Source: a virus
Strand: one strand, 5' to 3'
IMG/VR virus record: IMGVR_UViG_3300046336_000201
Coordinates: 1 to 38,675 of that record
DNA length: 38,675 nt
The position numbers and the translations under genes are program-made. Positions 6,864-15,632 of the stretch are shown piece by piece. Position 1 is the stretch's first letter, and each line of letters opens with the position of its first letter. The notes below the pieces were generated by a model that made no database searches, had not been told where the DNA came from, and was given only the letters and a program-made list of their open reading frames with translations.

Positions 6864-8396
6864 ATGTCAAAACTGTCCAATATCCACTCAATCATTGCTG
6901 AATTAGACGACCGCAAAATCAAAACTGGATCTGAAATTTTTATTTCGGGGGGCGAACGAGGTACTGTCGTTAACCAAACACCAGATAATTTCAAGAAAGC
7001 TGGGGAAGTGTACTCACGCACTTCTCCGAAAGTAATCTACAAAGTAACCCACTCCCGAGATAATTCACGAGTGGGTACCACCCAAGCTCAACACAATAGT
7101 CGGATTTACCTGAAAGAGTCAGTAGCAGATGTATATAGTAACTTGTATAGTGAACTTGATGACACAATCAGACATTCTGCGTACCGTCGCACTCGGCAAA
7201 ATCTCGAGGTGTCTGAGTACCTATACAATAACTGGATTCAACACTTTTTCCGCACTCAATCTGTCGCGCCGGTAGGCCAGGTTGGTGAAGTGATTGCTCA
7301 ATTCAAGAAGATTCATCCATTATCAGACTATACCAACACTCCAGTAACCGAAGGCTCCTCAATCCATGTTGGTGAGGAAGAGAGTAAGCTGTTTACCAAA
7401 GTGTACAGTCGTACTTGGGACAGAAAGTATGGAGCGATTAATCAATATCGATCAGCGATTGCAGATGCGATTAACCGTGCAATAGGGTATGGTGGTGATA
7501 TGGGCCTTACTGAGTTGGTGGACCTATATGTCAAACAGTATCCATTCGTTGTTAGTGAGGCCCGGAGTGAGTCTACTCGCACTTTGACCGCGGTGATTGC
7601 TCAAGTACAAGATATCATCATTCACCTAATGCCTCGTACATCGATAGTGGGGGACGTCCGAGACTCCCTGAGAGATGTCCTGGATAAGTTGGATCGTGCA
7701 TACTCTATTGCTACTCGATTAACAGAAGATGATTTGGAATCAGGTGACGAAGAAGACTACATCGACGAGGATGAAGAAGCACTGAGTATTAATGATAATC
7801 CCCCAACTAATGATGCAACGGAAGAAATCCACCCACATCGTGAACTAGAACAACCCGAAGAAGTCAAGCCAAATTTGGACTGGATCAGCAACTTTGACTT
7901 GAAAGAAATCAAGTCAGCAATTGACGATATTGTCGGCTTCTTGGCGACTTGTGATGATGATACTCAGATTGAACTATTGCGCAATGATATCCGGATCTTA
8001 GACAATTTGTCAGCGTCACTAAAAGCAAATAATGACGTTGATCAGCACTGGGAAATTGCTACACAACAAGGTTCGTGTGAACACCTGCATCCAGAATTTG
8101 TAAGCAAGATGCACTCAGTGATAGGAACCCGTGCAGTGCATGAGTCACACACCAAGAAAAAAGCTGCTACATTTGGCGACCACAGAGAATGGACAGACAC
8201 TGCCAACACTCGCGAGATGGATATCAAACCAGGTAAGGGTGATTTTGAAGGCGCTTATTGTGGCACCTCAGGTAAACTGATGGGTATGTGGAGAGGCGAT
8301 AAAGGATGGTTGGCACCTGCTATCAAGGAAGGTATGGATGCTACAACATATCGAATTACAGATGATGCGTATAAGCTCAAAGTAATTGCACCATGA
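6864..8396 (+). CDS. 510-residue late protein with capsid-targeting-like start
   Basis: It begins MSKLSNIHSIIAELDDRK, where I-A-E/L fits the prohead protease rule. The body is mostly helical with a strongly acidic stretch near 288-330 (DDLESGDEEDYIDEDEEAL), then a helical part with IKSAIDDIVGFLATCDDD. The last 100 residues form a compact domain with FVSKMHSVIGTRAVHE, DIKPGKGDFEGAYCGTSGK and MWRGDKGWLAPAI. I do not recognise the family. It overlaps the next gene by 4 nt (ATGA), so the two are probably translated together. The position just before the gp16-like and scaffold genes suggests a head role, perhaps an internal or core protein. Confidence 0.7.
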   Translation: MSKLSNIHSIIAELDDRKIKTGSEIFISGGERGTVVNQTPDNFKKAGEVYSRTSPKVIYKVTHSRDNSRVGTTQAQHNSRIYLKESVADVYSNLYSELDDTIRHSAYRRTRQNLEVSEYLYNNWIQHFFRTQSVAPVGQVGEVIAQFKKIHPLSDYTNTPVTEGSSIHVGEEESKLFTKVYSRTWDRKYGAINQYRSAIADAINRAIGYGGDMGLTELVDLYVKQYPFVVSEARSESTRTLTAVIAQVQDIIIHLMPRTSIVGDVRDSLRDVLDKLDRAYSIATRLTEDDLESGDEEDYIDEDEEALSINDNPPTNDATEEIHPHRELEQPEEVKPNLDWISNFDLKEIKSAIDDIVGFLATCDDDTQIELLRNDIRILDNLSASLKANNDVDQHWEIATQQGSCEHLHPEFVSKMHSVIGTRAVHESHTKKKAATFGDHREWTDTANTREMDIKPGKGDFEGAYCGTSGKLMGMWRGDKGWLAPAIKEGMDATTYRITDDAYKLKVIAP

Positions 8397-8812
8397 ATAT
8401 TCAACACCCACTGGAGAATGTGTTCGACTTAGACTCGGGGACGACACTTGCGACGACCCCCACATCTAGTCTGCCACTGGCTCCACCTACTCCTGCAGCT
8501 AACTACGATGAGAAAGATAAGTCCATCGAAGAGCAGTTGCAGGATGTTCAACAACAAGCAATGGACCTCGCTGCTACGCTAAAGCTGAACATCGACTATG
8601 CTGAGCCGCGAAGTCAAGCCCGCCTCGGCGAGGTGTCCATCCAAGCACTCAACACTGCACTAGATGCAATCAAACAAAAAGCTGATATCAAGAAGCACAA
8701 GGACAAGATGAGTACTACTGGTGGGCTAGATTCCTTCAGTAATACTGTAAACAATACAATGATTGTTGATAGAGCTGCCCTCCTTGATAGATTGCTCGCG
8801 GGACAAAAGTAA
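8393..8812 (+). CDS. 16: Probable small terminase subunit (T4 gp16-like)
   Basis: A 139-residue protein laid out like T4 gp16: an acidic N-terminus (ENVFDLDSG), a helical pair with KSIEEQLQDVQQQAMDLA and SIQALNTALDAIKQKADI, then KHKDKM and a tail with NTVNNTMIVDRAALLDRL. The tail parallels the NATVF and TELMDEI end of gp16. Small terminases bind DNA and stimulate the gp17 motor. The gene is 6.5 kb away from gp17 and on the other strand, unlike T4. It overlaps the preceding gene by 4 nt and shares TAATG with the following frame. The call rests on layout and weak motif likeness only. Confidence 0.55.
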   Translation: MNIQHPLENVFDLDSGTTLATTPTSSLPLAPPTPAANYDEKDKSIEEQLQDVQQQAMDLAATLKLNIDYAEPRSQARLGEVSIQALNTALDAIKQKADIKKHKDKMSTTGGLDSFSNTVNNTMIVDRAALLDRLLAGQK

Positions 8813-9175
8813 TGAAACTGATACAATATCTGATAGCTGAAGGGTTCTGGACCCGCAAACAACCTGTCAAACTGACACACTCCAATCACACTTGATGATA
8901 GAAAGCTAATATCCGCCGGCTTTCTGCTCGCTAATATCAAATTTCGAGAAGTCGCTACTGATGGTGGTGACCAAATCAACCAAGATGTTCTCAATGTTTA
9001 CGTTCGGGGTGCGCAAATTCATGGTATGAGATCAGAGGTATCCTTCTGGAAGAGCTCACCCAATCAATACCACTGCATCATTAATTACTACCGCGACCCT
9101 GCATCTACTCGGCCACTAACATCACGAGAACTCAAGTTTTCAACAGCAGAAGAGCTCTCACAGTCACTGAAATAG
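8812..9175 (+). pseudogene. Frameshifted small protein with MKLIQYLIAE start
   Basis: The first frame starts at TAATG with MKLIQYLIAEGFWTRKQPVK and stops at 8893. It is a capsid-targeting-like segment with I-A-E/G. A second frame, shifted by +1, then runs without a start codon from about 8876 to a TAG at 9173-9175. It reads TLDDRKLISAGFLL, NVYVRGAQIHGM and ELKFSTAEELSQSLK. Together they make about 120 residues of a plausible protein. The join lies between 8874 and 8893, around CACTTGATGA, so either an indel or a +1 frameshift at an ACT-TGA stop would connect them. Function unknown. Confidence 0.65.
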
Positions 9176-9204
9176 CACCCTCTAGCCATTTTTTTCACTA
9201 CCAC

Positions 9205-9212
9205 TATAAATA
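9205..9212 (+). promoter_or_regulatory. Late promoter (TATAAATA) for the scaffold-capsid unit
   Basis: An exact TATAAATA is followed by a second, weaker ACTAAATA. It lies 40 nt before the scaffold gene, which has the ribosome site AAAGGA. Confidence 0.85.
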
Positions 9213-9252
9213 ATACTAAATATAGTCGTTAACCATATACAAAGGATAAATT

Positions 9253-10188
9253 ATGTCAGTTGAAGTACTAAAGAAACTATTTGAAAGCGAAGTCCTGACA
9301 GATGATACCAAAGTGTCTATCAAGGAAGCTTTTGATCAGATCGTCACAGAAGCTCGTGAAGAAGCTACCGCTTCTGTTACCCAAGAGTTGACTGAGAAAT
9401 TCGCTCGTGAGTACGTAGCAGATCGTGATACTCTGATCGAATCAGTTGACCAATTGGTAACCGAAGCCCTCACAAAGCACGTGACAGAGCACAAAGCAGA
9501 CATCGAAAGTTTCCGTGATCTGGAAGCAGAATCTGCAGCATCGCTAGTAGAAGCTAAAGAAGAACTCTCTCAAACCGTCAAGGGTGATTTCAAGATGTTG
9601 ATCGAAAAGATCGATTCATTCTTGGACATTGTAATTGCAGAAGAGTTTGAAGAGATCAAAGCTGATCTGGTAGAGTCTCAACGCAATGCTCTCGGAGCTA
9701 AGATGTTTGAAGGTTTCCGCTCTGAATTTGAACAATTCTATGTTCAACAGACTGGCATCGCCGGCCAATTGGAAAAACTAACATCTGCGCTCCAAGAGTC
9801 ACAAGCAGAAAATGCTGCACTGAAAAAGTCGCTCAATGAGTCACAGCGCGCAAATACACTGACAACAATTTTATCATCACTTGGCGGCAAACCGAAACAA
9901 GTGATGGAGACGATTCTCGCAACTGTCTCCACAGACAAGCTGCAAGAAACATACGATCGATTTATTGACCGTGTGATCACAGAGAGTGCTAATATCAGCA
10001 CTAAAGTGGGAAGCAAAGAAACAGAAAAGGAAGTTCAAGTACTGTCTGAATCTAAGGTAGATCCCCGTAAGCTGGAACTGATGACAGGTGACACGACTCG
10101 CAATACCCGCAAGGTAGTAAGCGAATCGACATCTGGAATGTCAGAAGAAGAAAAACGTCGCTTGTTATCAAGCGCGGGTCTAATTTAA
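9253..10188 (+). CDS. 22: Prohead core scaffold protein (T4 gp22-like)
   Basis: A 311-residue, very acidic and almost wholly helical protein directly before the major capsid gene, the position of T4 gene 22. It starts MSVEVLKKLFESEVLTDD, with L-F-E/S as a possible protease site. Long coiled-coil stretches include ASVTQELTEKFAREYV and LEKLTSALQESQAENAALKK. Near the C-terminus are SSLGGKPKQVMETILATVS and SESTSGMSEEEKRRLLSSAGL. In T4 the core protein directs capsid shape and is later degraded by the gp21 protease. Several internal L/I-x-E sites (for example LVE, LTE) fit that fate. It has a strong late promoter and a good ribosome site. Confidence 0.75.
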   Translation: MSVEVLKKLFESEVLTDDTKVSIKEAFDQIVTEAREEATASVTQELTEKFAREYVADRDTLIESVDQLVTEALTKHVTEHKADIESFRDLEAESAASLVEAKEELSQTVKGDFKMLIEKIDSFLDIVIAEEFEEIKADLVESQRNALGAKMFEGFRSEFEQFYVQQTGIAGQLEKLTSALQESQAENAALKKSLNESQRANTLTTILSSLGGKPKQVMETILATVSTDKLQETYDRFIDRVITESANISTKVGSKETEKEVQVLSESKVDPRKLELMTGDTTRNTRKVVSESTSGMSEEEKRRLLSSAGLI

Positions 10189-10210
10189 TATTCAGAAAGG
10201 AAAATTGACC

Positions 10211-11524
10211 ATGAATTTACTAGAAAACTGGAGCGAAGCCAAGTCCACCCTCCTGACCGGTTTGTCCGGCGACAAACGCAAGATTGTTGACCAATTGCTC
10301 GAGAACCAAAAACAACACTTGTCAGAGTCTGCTTCTGGCAGTACTACCCAAGCATCTGATGTTGCTGGCTTCCGTAACATCCTGATCCCTATGGTTCGTC
10401 GTATCATCCCTGGTACAATCGCAACTGAGTTGGTCGGTGTGCAGCCTATGAAGGCACCTGTCGGTATCGTCTATAGCATGCGTTACAAGTATAACGAAAC
10501 TGTCGGCGCTCCAAGCACTGTCAACGCTGGCGATGAAATGTTCGGTAATGCTGAGCCAATCCGCCGTTACTACTCTGGTGACACAGATGCTGGTGCGATC
10601 GCAGCTGGTGCGTCCGGCTTGGGTGCAACCAACGAAGCAAACATCTCTGGTGCTCCTACAGGTGCAGGTTTCGGTGCTAACACCGGATTCTCTAGCTTGG
10701 ATGGTTGTACCGTCGGTGGTTCTGGTGGCCGTATCGAAGGTTCTGGCGGCCGTAAGGTAACCCTGGAAGTTGTGTCACAAGCTGTCGAAGCTAAGTCACG
10801 CAAATTGCAAACTGGTTGGACAATCGAAGCAATGCAAGATTTGAACAGCCAACACGGTCTGAACATTGAGACTGAAATGACTGCTGGTATGTCTGCAGAA
10901 ATTATCCAAGAAATCGACAATGAGGTCATTAGTGACCTGTTGGCCCTTGCTGGTACAACTGCAACCTGGAATGGTGCTCTCGCAGCATCTCCATACACAC
11001 CAACATTTGCTGGTGATCGTTTCGCTGCTTTGGGTACCATCATCAACGCAGTGACAAATGAGATTGGTCGTAAGACTCGTCGTGGTGCAGGTAACTTCAT
11101 CGTCGTGTCTCCAATGATCTTGTCGGTTCTGCAAAGCGCTGCAAAATCAGTGTTCGCACCAGCTGTTGAAGGTTCCTTCAAAGGACCAAATAATACAGCA
11201 CTGGCTGGCACATTGAATGGTTCCATTAAAGTGTACTCATACATGTGGAATCAAGCATCATCAACTACATTTGGTGGTTCAGGTGATGATGAGCTGCTTA
11301 TCGGGTACAAGGGTGGTAATGGGGAACAAGATGCAGGGTACTTTTACTGCCCATACATTCCGTTGATGAGCACTGGTGTGATCATGAATCCAACAACATA
11401 TCAACCATCAATGTCCTTGATGACTCGCTATGCTAAGACCTCATTCACGAACTCTGCTACATCGTTAGCTAATAGTTCGGACTACTATGGTAAAGTCGTA
11501 ATTAACGGTTTGTCATTCGCATAA
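10211..11524 (+). CDS. 23: Major capsid protein precursor (T4 gp23-like)
   Basis: A 437-residue HK97-fold capsid protein. The likely propeptide ends at HLSE/SASGS near residue 43, an L-x-E site equivalent to the T4 gp23 site cut on maturation. After it come MVRRIIPGTIATELVGVQPM near 62-81 and PVGIVYSMRYKY, both signature regions of gp23. Later regions include GWTIEAMQDLNSQHGLNIE and YFYCPYIPLMSTGVIMNPTT near the C-terminus. I chose ATG 10211, which has AGAAAGGAAAA 10 nt upstream, over the TTG at 10205. A strong terminator follows. It is probably cotranscribed with the scaffold. Confidence 0.96.
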   Translation: MNLLENWSEAKSTLLTGLSGDKRKIVDQLLENQKQHLSESASGSTTQASDVAGFRNILIPMVRRIIPGTIATELVGVQPMKAPVGIVYSMRYKYNETVGAPSTVNAGDEMFGNAEPIRRYYSGDTDAGAIAAGASGLGATNEANISGAPTGAGFGANTGFSSLDGCTVGGSGGRIEGSGGRKVTLEVVSQAVEAKSRKLQTGWTIEAMQDLNSQHGLNIETEMTAGMSAEIIQEIDNEVISDLLALAGTTATWNGALAASPYTPTFAGDRFAALGTIINAVTNEIGRKTRRGAGNFIVVSPMILSVLQSAAKSVFAPAVEGSFKGPNNTALAGTLNGSIKVYSYMWNQASSTTFGGSGDDELLIGYKGGNGEQDAGYFYCPYIPLMSTGVIMNPTTYQPSMSLMTRYAKTSFTNSATSLANSSDYYGKVVINGLSFA

Positions 11525-11537
11525 ACCATAATGCACC

Positions 11538-11568
11538 AAAAAGCCCGCATTGAATGCGGGCTTTTTTT
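11538..11568 (+). terminator. Rho-independent terminator after the capsid gene
   Basis: AAAAAGCCCGCAT, a short TGA loop, then ATGCGGGCTTTTT and more T residues form a 13-bp stem, 13 bp after the capsid stop. Confidence 0.93.
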
Positions 11569-11622
11569 ACTCTGAGGGAATTCTGCAGATTAGTATGGAC
11601 TTAAGATCGTGGTGACCATCAT

Positions 11623-11630
11623 CATAAATA
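11623..11630 (+). promoter_or_regulatory. Late promoter motif (CATAAATA)
   Basis: The box lies 46 nt before the HNH gene at 11677. The leader shows no Shine-Dalgarno. Confidence 0.5.
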
Positions 11631-11676
11631 TACCACAATATCGCATATAACTCACAAAGCTGCTACTCAATTTATT

Positions 11677-13314
11677 ATGCTCACCCCACTCGCACCACCA
11701 CCATATGCCACATCTCTACTAGAAGAGAATCAGATTCAACTGTTGGAACCATTCAAAGGAGCCTCAGCACATCACCAAATGGCATGTATGGTGTGTAGTC
11801 ACGTGTGGTCAGCAACACCATTATCTAAGCGGCAGACACTTAAGAAGAACGGAGTCTCGGGGTGTCCAAAGTGCTACAACAACCGAAGATTATCCGCTAT
11901 CCAAGACGCGCAATTGCCAATATTGGATAAGTGGGCAAGCGAGGGGTTAGAGGTGCTTAGTCCTTTCACAGGTCTCAGACAAACAACCCACAAGTTATGG
12001 TTTTATAACAACAAGTGTGGTCATAAATTCGAAACTTACCCAGGAAATTTGATAAACCTGAACTCGGTATGTATTGTCTGCGGCATAAATGACCGCACCT
12101 CAGGTGTAACAGCGTGGTCGAAAGCTAATTCAGTTAAGTGGAGAGAGACAGCTCCCGCATGGGGATCATACAAAGCAATGGTATCCACACTGACTGAAGA
12201 GACTTATCGCAACTACAAACACATCATAAATCCGAACAACCTACCACGTGGTAGGGCTGGTGTCCAGGGTGCGTATCACTTAGATCACTTTGTCCCTACA
12301 AGATACTGCTTCGACAATAACATCCCCCCAGCCGTGTGCGCTGATGTGTCGAATTTGCAGATGTTGGGGTGGAGAGAAAATGTAGGATCTCGCCACAATA
12401 TCAAAGGTGTGATCCCCCCACTATTTTTCAAATATATTTCAGCAAATTCGACAGTCGAATACTTCGCGGATGTGTTACAAAGCATTTTCCCGTCCGGGCA
12501 AAAGTTTATTAGAGTCGGAGAGGTTGTGGTGACGTTTTTTGACCCCTCATCAAATCATGCAGTGGTTGTACTATCGATTCGAGATAAGAATGCTCATCGT
12601 CGCAATGCGCTAGTAACTTCTAAGGCGCTGCAGGCGGCTGGCGTCAAATATACACTATTATTTGAAGATGAATTTAACAATATTAATCTGCTGTCCGCAA
12701 AGTTAAAGCACTACACTCAATCGGGAACTCCTGCCAGGATTCATGCCCGACAGTGTACTATCCGAGAGTGTCAACCCGCCGACAAAAAGCGATTGCTGAA
12801 TAGTAATCACATACAAGGGAATGATACGTGCTCGGTATCTCTGGGTGCATACTTCGAAAATGTGTTGGTTGCGGTGATGACATTCTCTGCTCCACGGGTC
12901 GCGCTCGGGCAGAAGAATAAATCACCAACTGAAAAGCAAGGTGTGTGGGAATTAAGTAGATTCTGTACAGATGTTAATTACCGTATTCCCGGAATTGCAT
13001 CTAAGTTGTTGACCCACTTCAAGCGAACCCAACCCGAGTGGCAGCAGATATACAGCTTCGCAGACAAGAGATGGAGTGTGGGCAATATGTATACCACACT
13101 CGGGTTCAAATTAACGGTGGACAACCCACCATCTTATTTCTACGTCATAGAAGGCGTTCGCAAGCACAGGTGGAACTATCGCAAGGACAATCTCAAAAAG
13201 ATCCTCCCACAGTACAACCCTAAACTTACGGAATATGCTAACATGGAAGTGCATGGGTTTTGGAGAGTCTGGGATTGTGGCACACTAAAATTTGAAATGA
13301 CTCGAGATAGTTAA
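11677..13314 (+). CDS. Zinc-ribbon HNH endonuclease with GNAT-like C-terminal domain
   Basis: A 545-residue mobile-type protein after the capsid gene. The N-terminal third has two zinc ribbons, CMVCSHVW...GCPKC near 38-62 and CGHKFETY...CIVCG near 116-135. An HNH nuclease motif follows: HLDHFVPTRYCFDNNIPP near 200-217 and NLQMLGWRENVG near 227-238. Residues from about 365 form a separate domain with IRECQPADKKRLLNSNHIQG, ELSRFCTDVNYRIPGIASKL and FADKRWSVGNMYTTLGF. Its GIASKLL and NMY..LGF features look like an acetyltransferase (GNAT) fold. The same domain ends the next gene. I expect HNH cutting for homing. The role of the GNAT-like part is unknown. Confidence 0.82.
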   Translation: MLTPLAPPPYATSLLEENQIQLLEPFKGASAHHQMACMVCSHVWSATPLSKRQTLKKNGVSGCPKCYNNRRLSAIQDAQLPILDKWASEGLEVLSPFTGLRQTTHKLWFYNNKCGHKFETYPGNLINLNSVCIVCGINDRTSGVTAWSKANSVKWRETAPAWGSYKAMVSTLTEETYRNYKHIINPNNLPRGRAGVQGAYHLDHFVPTRYCFDNNIPPAVCADVSNLQMLGWRENVGSRHNIKGVIPPLFFKYISANSTVEYFADVLQSIFPSGQKFIRVGEVVVTFFDPSSNHAVVVLSIRDKNAHRRNALVTSKALQAAGVKYTLLFEDEFNNINLLSAKLKHYTQSGTPARIHARQCTIRECQPADKKRLLNSNHIQGNDTCSVSLGAYFENVLVAVMTFSAPRVALGQKNKSPTEKQGVWELSRFCTDVNYRIPGIASKLLTHFKRTQPEWQQIYSFADKRWSVGNMYTTLGFKLTVDNPPSYFYVIEGVRKHRWNYRKDNLKKILPQYNPKLTEYANMEVHGFWRVWDCGTLKFEMTRDS

Positions 13315-13383
13315 AGCTGTGAGCACCTACGTAGCCACCAAAGCAAGAACCCATGTAGAATAATTTATCGAACAACTAACTAG

Positions 13384-13408
13384 AAAAAGCCGCGGGCCGC
13401 GGCTTTTT
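13384..13408 (+). terminator. Rho-independent terminator
   Basis: AAAAAGCCGCGG and CCGCGGCTTTTT make a near-perfect palindrome with a T tail, 70 bp after the HNH gene. Confidence 0.9.
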
Positions 13409-13735
13409 CTTCGCCCCAACCCCAACCCCTAGATGTTGCATGCATGAAATGTAGTACTATAGATAGCCCACCGTGGGCTGCACGAATGTGCATTACACGC
13501 TAGGCTAGATTGGGTACATATTGCAAAGATTTAACTTAGTGGTTCAACACAACCCACAACTGCATTTAGTTGTGCACAACAACCATAACATAGTATAATT
13601 ACTCCAATAATTGACAACACATCCCACAACATATATAATTTCAATAACACCTTACCTGATAAATACAAGGTAACGTTTGAGATTGCTAACTTAACGATCA
13701 CACAACCTTATAAAACAGCAAAGTCCAAAATAGGG
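13409..13735 (+). other. Non-coding stretch before a zinc-ribbon fragment
   Basis: No start-led gene is visible. It holds a short AGCCCA-CCG-TGGGCT hairpin near 13466 and a GATAAATA box at 13658-13665. From 13589 there is an open frame without ATG, GTG or TTG that continues into the zinc-ribbon fragment at 13736 (DKYKVTFEIANLTITQPYKT). That frame may be the decayed N-terminus of the following mobile gene. Confidence 0.5.
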
Positions 13736-13870
13736 ATGAGATGCAGTAGTTGTGGTTCAGTCTTCACACATTGTGTGCTAAAAAAGCATAAATGGATGCT
13801 GGATAATCCTACCAGAACAGGCTGCCCGACCTGCAACAAAATATCATCTACGAAAGCCACACAAAAATGA
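13736..13870 (+). pseudogene. Zinc-ribbon fragment, probable lost N-terminus of the next gene
   Basis: A 44-residue frame, MRCSSCGSVFTHCVLKKHKW followed by GCPTC, has the Cys-pair spacing of the zinc ribbon at the start of the HNH gene at 11677. It ends in an ATGA overlap with the gene at 13867, so translation could be coupled. The open frame extends upstream for about 49 codons without a usable start. The simplest reading is one longer protein broken by a -1 shift at AAAAATGA. A small stand-alone ribbon protein is also possible. Confidence 0.5.
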
Positions 13871-15000
13871 ACATCGTCCAAGCGAATAAAAAATGGCCCT
13901 CAATAGAGGCAGCAGTTCAGAGAATTTCTGGAATCGCACTTGCAGACCCCACAAGCGCTTTTTCGCAATATTGCGCGACAGGTGTACACAGTAAAGTTGC
14001 GGTGCACTGTACCAAGAATTCAGAACACGGGTCTTGGCACACTCGCATCACATCACTGAAGGAAGGGCATGGCTGCCCTCACTGCGGCAAGAAGAAATCT
14101 GGTAAGACTCGTTCGCTTGGAGTGAAATCTGGGCAGACTTATGTAGATGAGTTGTACAGTAGAGTGGGGGGTAAGTTAATCACACTGTTAGCTGAAGGGG
14201 AGAGTGTGCCAGCGCTGAGAGTGACTTCTGAGTTGATTGTGATTATTGCAGATGTAGAGAAGTTTGGGCAAAATTTGGTTCCCAAGAAGTTAGTACAGAC
14301 GCTTATAGCAGAAAACCCAGGCGCCATTCTTTTTTGGTCAGATGAGTGGAAGGCTAATCAGGAGTTAATTGTTACAAAAATCGAACACATATCAAAACGC
14401 AGTAACCTCGATGTAATTTATGCTCGCAAATGCGAAGTACGAGAAATTACCAATAGAATGACTGCAGGGTTGTTGAATAAACATCACCTTCAGGGTTCAG
14501 TCGTAGCTCAGATCAACTTGGGACTATATCACGGTGAACACTTAGTTGCAGTACAAACATTCAGTTCACCTCGAATTCTCATGTCCCAGAATAAGGGGAA
14601 AGATACTACAGGGGAGTATGAACTGGTCCGATATGCTACTGATAGCGATTTCCGAGTGGTAGGTGGTGCGTCCAAGTTAATGAACCACTTTATCAAAGTC
14701 TGGAAACCTGTGAAGATTTTCTCCATGTCTGACAATCGGTGGAGTGCTGGTAATATGTACCAGCAGTTGGGGTTTTCTTGTGCTCGATCTAATAGTATCG
14801 AATACTACTATGTGGTAGATGGTGTACGTAAACATCGTTGGGGGTTCCGCAAGGATATTCTGAAGTTGAAAGTCCCCGACTATGATCCCATACGCACTGA
14901 GTATGACACAGTGTTCAACGTGATGGGCCATGACCGCGTTTGGGGTGCTGGTACCACCAAATGGGAATATGTTTTGACCAACTCGGAACTTGCTGTATAA
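13867..15000 (+). CDS. Zinc-ribbon protein with GNAT-like domain, homing-endonuclease relative
   Basis: A 377-residue protein. The N-terminus has a zinc ribbon (HCTKNSEHGSWHTRI...GCPHCGKKK near 48-77). From about residue 190 it carries the same GNAT-like domain as the gene at 11677, with VREITNRMTAGLLNKHHLQG, ELVRYATDSDFRVVGGASKL and MSDNRWSAGNMYQQLGF. It ends with a tryptophan-rich tail (DRVWGAGTTKWEYV). No HNH or other nuclease motif is visible, so it may be a degraded or dependent relative of its neighbour. It overlaps an upstream zinc-ribbon frame by 4 nt and lies just before GroES. Function is inferred only from likeness to the adjacent mobile gene. Confidence 0.7.
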   Translation: MNIVQANKKWPSIEAAVQRISGIALADPTSAFSQYCATGVHSKVAVHCTKNSEHGSWHTRITSLKEGHGCPHCGKKKSGKTRSLGVKSGQTYVDELYSRVGGKLITLLAEGESVPALRVTSELIVIIADVEKFGQNLVPKKLVQTLIAENPGAILFWSDEWKANQELIVTKIEHISKRSNLDVIYARKCEVREITNRMTAGLLNKHHLQGSVVAQINLGLYHGEHLVAVQTFSSPRILMSQNKGKDTTGEYELVRYATDSDFRVVGGASKLMNHFIKVWKPVKIFSMSDNRWSAGNMYQQLGFSCARSNSIEYYYVVDGVRKHRWGFRKDILKLKVPDYDPIRTEYDTVFNVMGHDRVWGAGTTKWEYVLTNSELAV

Positions 15001-15003
15001 ATT
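14996..15003 (+). promoter_or_regulatory. Possible late promoter box (TATAAATT)
   Basis: TATAAATT overlaps the stop of the preceding gene and lies 18 nt before the GroES ATG. It differs from the consensus at the last base. Confidence 0.4.
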
Positions 15004-15021
15004 AAATTTTAAAGGAAATAT

Positions 15022-15357
15022 ATGACAACACCACTCAACCTGCAACCACTCCACGATTTTGTAGTGATTAAAAAACAAGAAAAAGTTACTCAAACATCAA
15101 CGGGAATTATCATCGCTTCTCAAAAAGAAGATGATACTGACCTAGGCACGGTTGTCGCTGTTGGTCCAGGTACCTACATTAGTGACCGTTTTGATAAGAT
15201 GGTAGTAGCTGTTGGGGACCGAGTGATGTTCAACCGACGAACAGGACAGGAAGTTGAATTCGAGCGAACAAAATATCTTTTCTTGAAACAGAGGGACATC
15301 ATGGGAATTGTACCGAAAGTCACTACTGACCCATCTCGCGACTCCCTACAACCTTAA
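15022..15357 (+). CDS. GroES-family co-chaperonin
   Basis: A 111-residue protein of the GroES fold. It starts LNLQPLHDFVVIKKQE, followed by a mobile-loop-like part with STGIIIASQKEDD, then GTVVAVGPGTY and VGDRVMFNRRTGQEVEF. These are in the order and spacing of bacterial GroES (97 residues), with a short C-terminal extension. T4 uses gp31, a GroES analogue, to help host GroEL fold the capsid protein. This gene probably does the same for the gp23-like protein, in cis with the head genes. It has a good ribosome site, AAAGGAAA. The fold is clear; the client is inferred. Confidence 0.95.
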   Translation: MTTPLNLQPLHDFVVIKKQEKVTQTSTGIIIASQKEDDTDLGTVVAVGPGTYISDRFDKMVVAVGDRVMFNRRTGQEVEFERTKYLFLKQRDIMGIVPKVTTDPSRDSLQP

Positions 15358-15386
15358 AGAGCTAACAATTGTTGGACACATAGACC

Positions 15387-15632
15387 TCATGATTTTGGAC
15401 CATGAATCCTCTTGATTCCCCTCTCGCTGCGCTTGTTACAATCGCTGAAAACTTTTCGGAGTTTGATTATATCTGGATCGCCGTATTTCAATCGACAATC
15501 CTTCATTACTTTAGAGAATGTGAAGTATGTAACCCATAGTTTATCCGGATTTGTGGGGTTTCTGTACTGGCATCCGTAGCACCATCTGTCTAGTGTTGAC
15601 CATCCAATCAAATAGGTGTAAGATGTGCGCAT
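15387..15632 (-). CDS. Truncated GIY-YIG-like homing endonuclease fragment
   Basis: An 81-residue protein with TYLIGWSTLDRWCYGCQYR, DKLWVTYFTFSKVMKDC and DPDIIKLRKVFSD. This is the N-terminal pattern of phage GIY-YIG-type free-standing endonucleases (YLIGWS...YYG.QY, LW..YFTSS). The downstream catalytic and DNA-binding parts are absent, so activity is doubtful. The ribosome site AAGGAG before the ATG is strong. It lies tail to tail with GroES and head to head with denV. It looks like a remnant of a mobile gene; a small independent protein is possible. Confidence 0.6.
   Translation of the reverse strand: MRTSYTYLIGWSTLDRWCYGCQYRNPTNPDKLWVTYFTFSKVMKDCRLKYGDPDIIKLRKVFSDCNKRSERGIKRIHGPKS

Noticed and set aside
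6864-8396. Portal or prohead protease at the usual place before scaffold and capsid genes
   Set aside because: The 510-residue protein shows no portal features and no protease catalytic motif. Neither function is found anywhere in the window.
8812-8895. Stand-alone 27-residue peptide gene
   Set aside because: The following +1 frame is well coded and has no start of its own, so a broken or shifted single gene explains both parts better.
10570-11244. Minus-strand frame of 224 codons inside the capsid gene
   Set aside because: It lies wholly inside the major capsid gene with no start signals and has low-complexity Pro/Ala composition typical of an antisense shadow.
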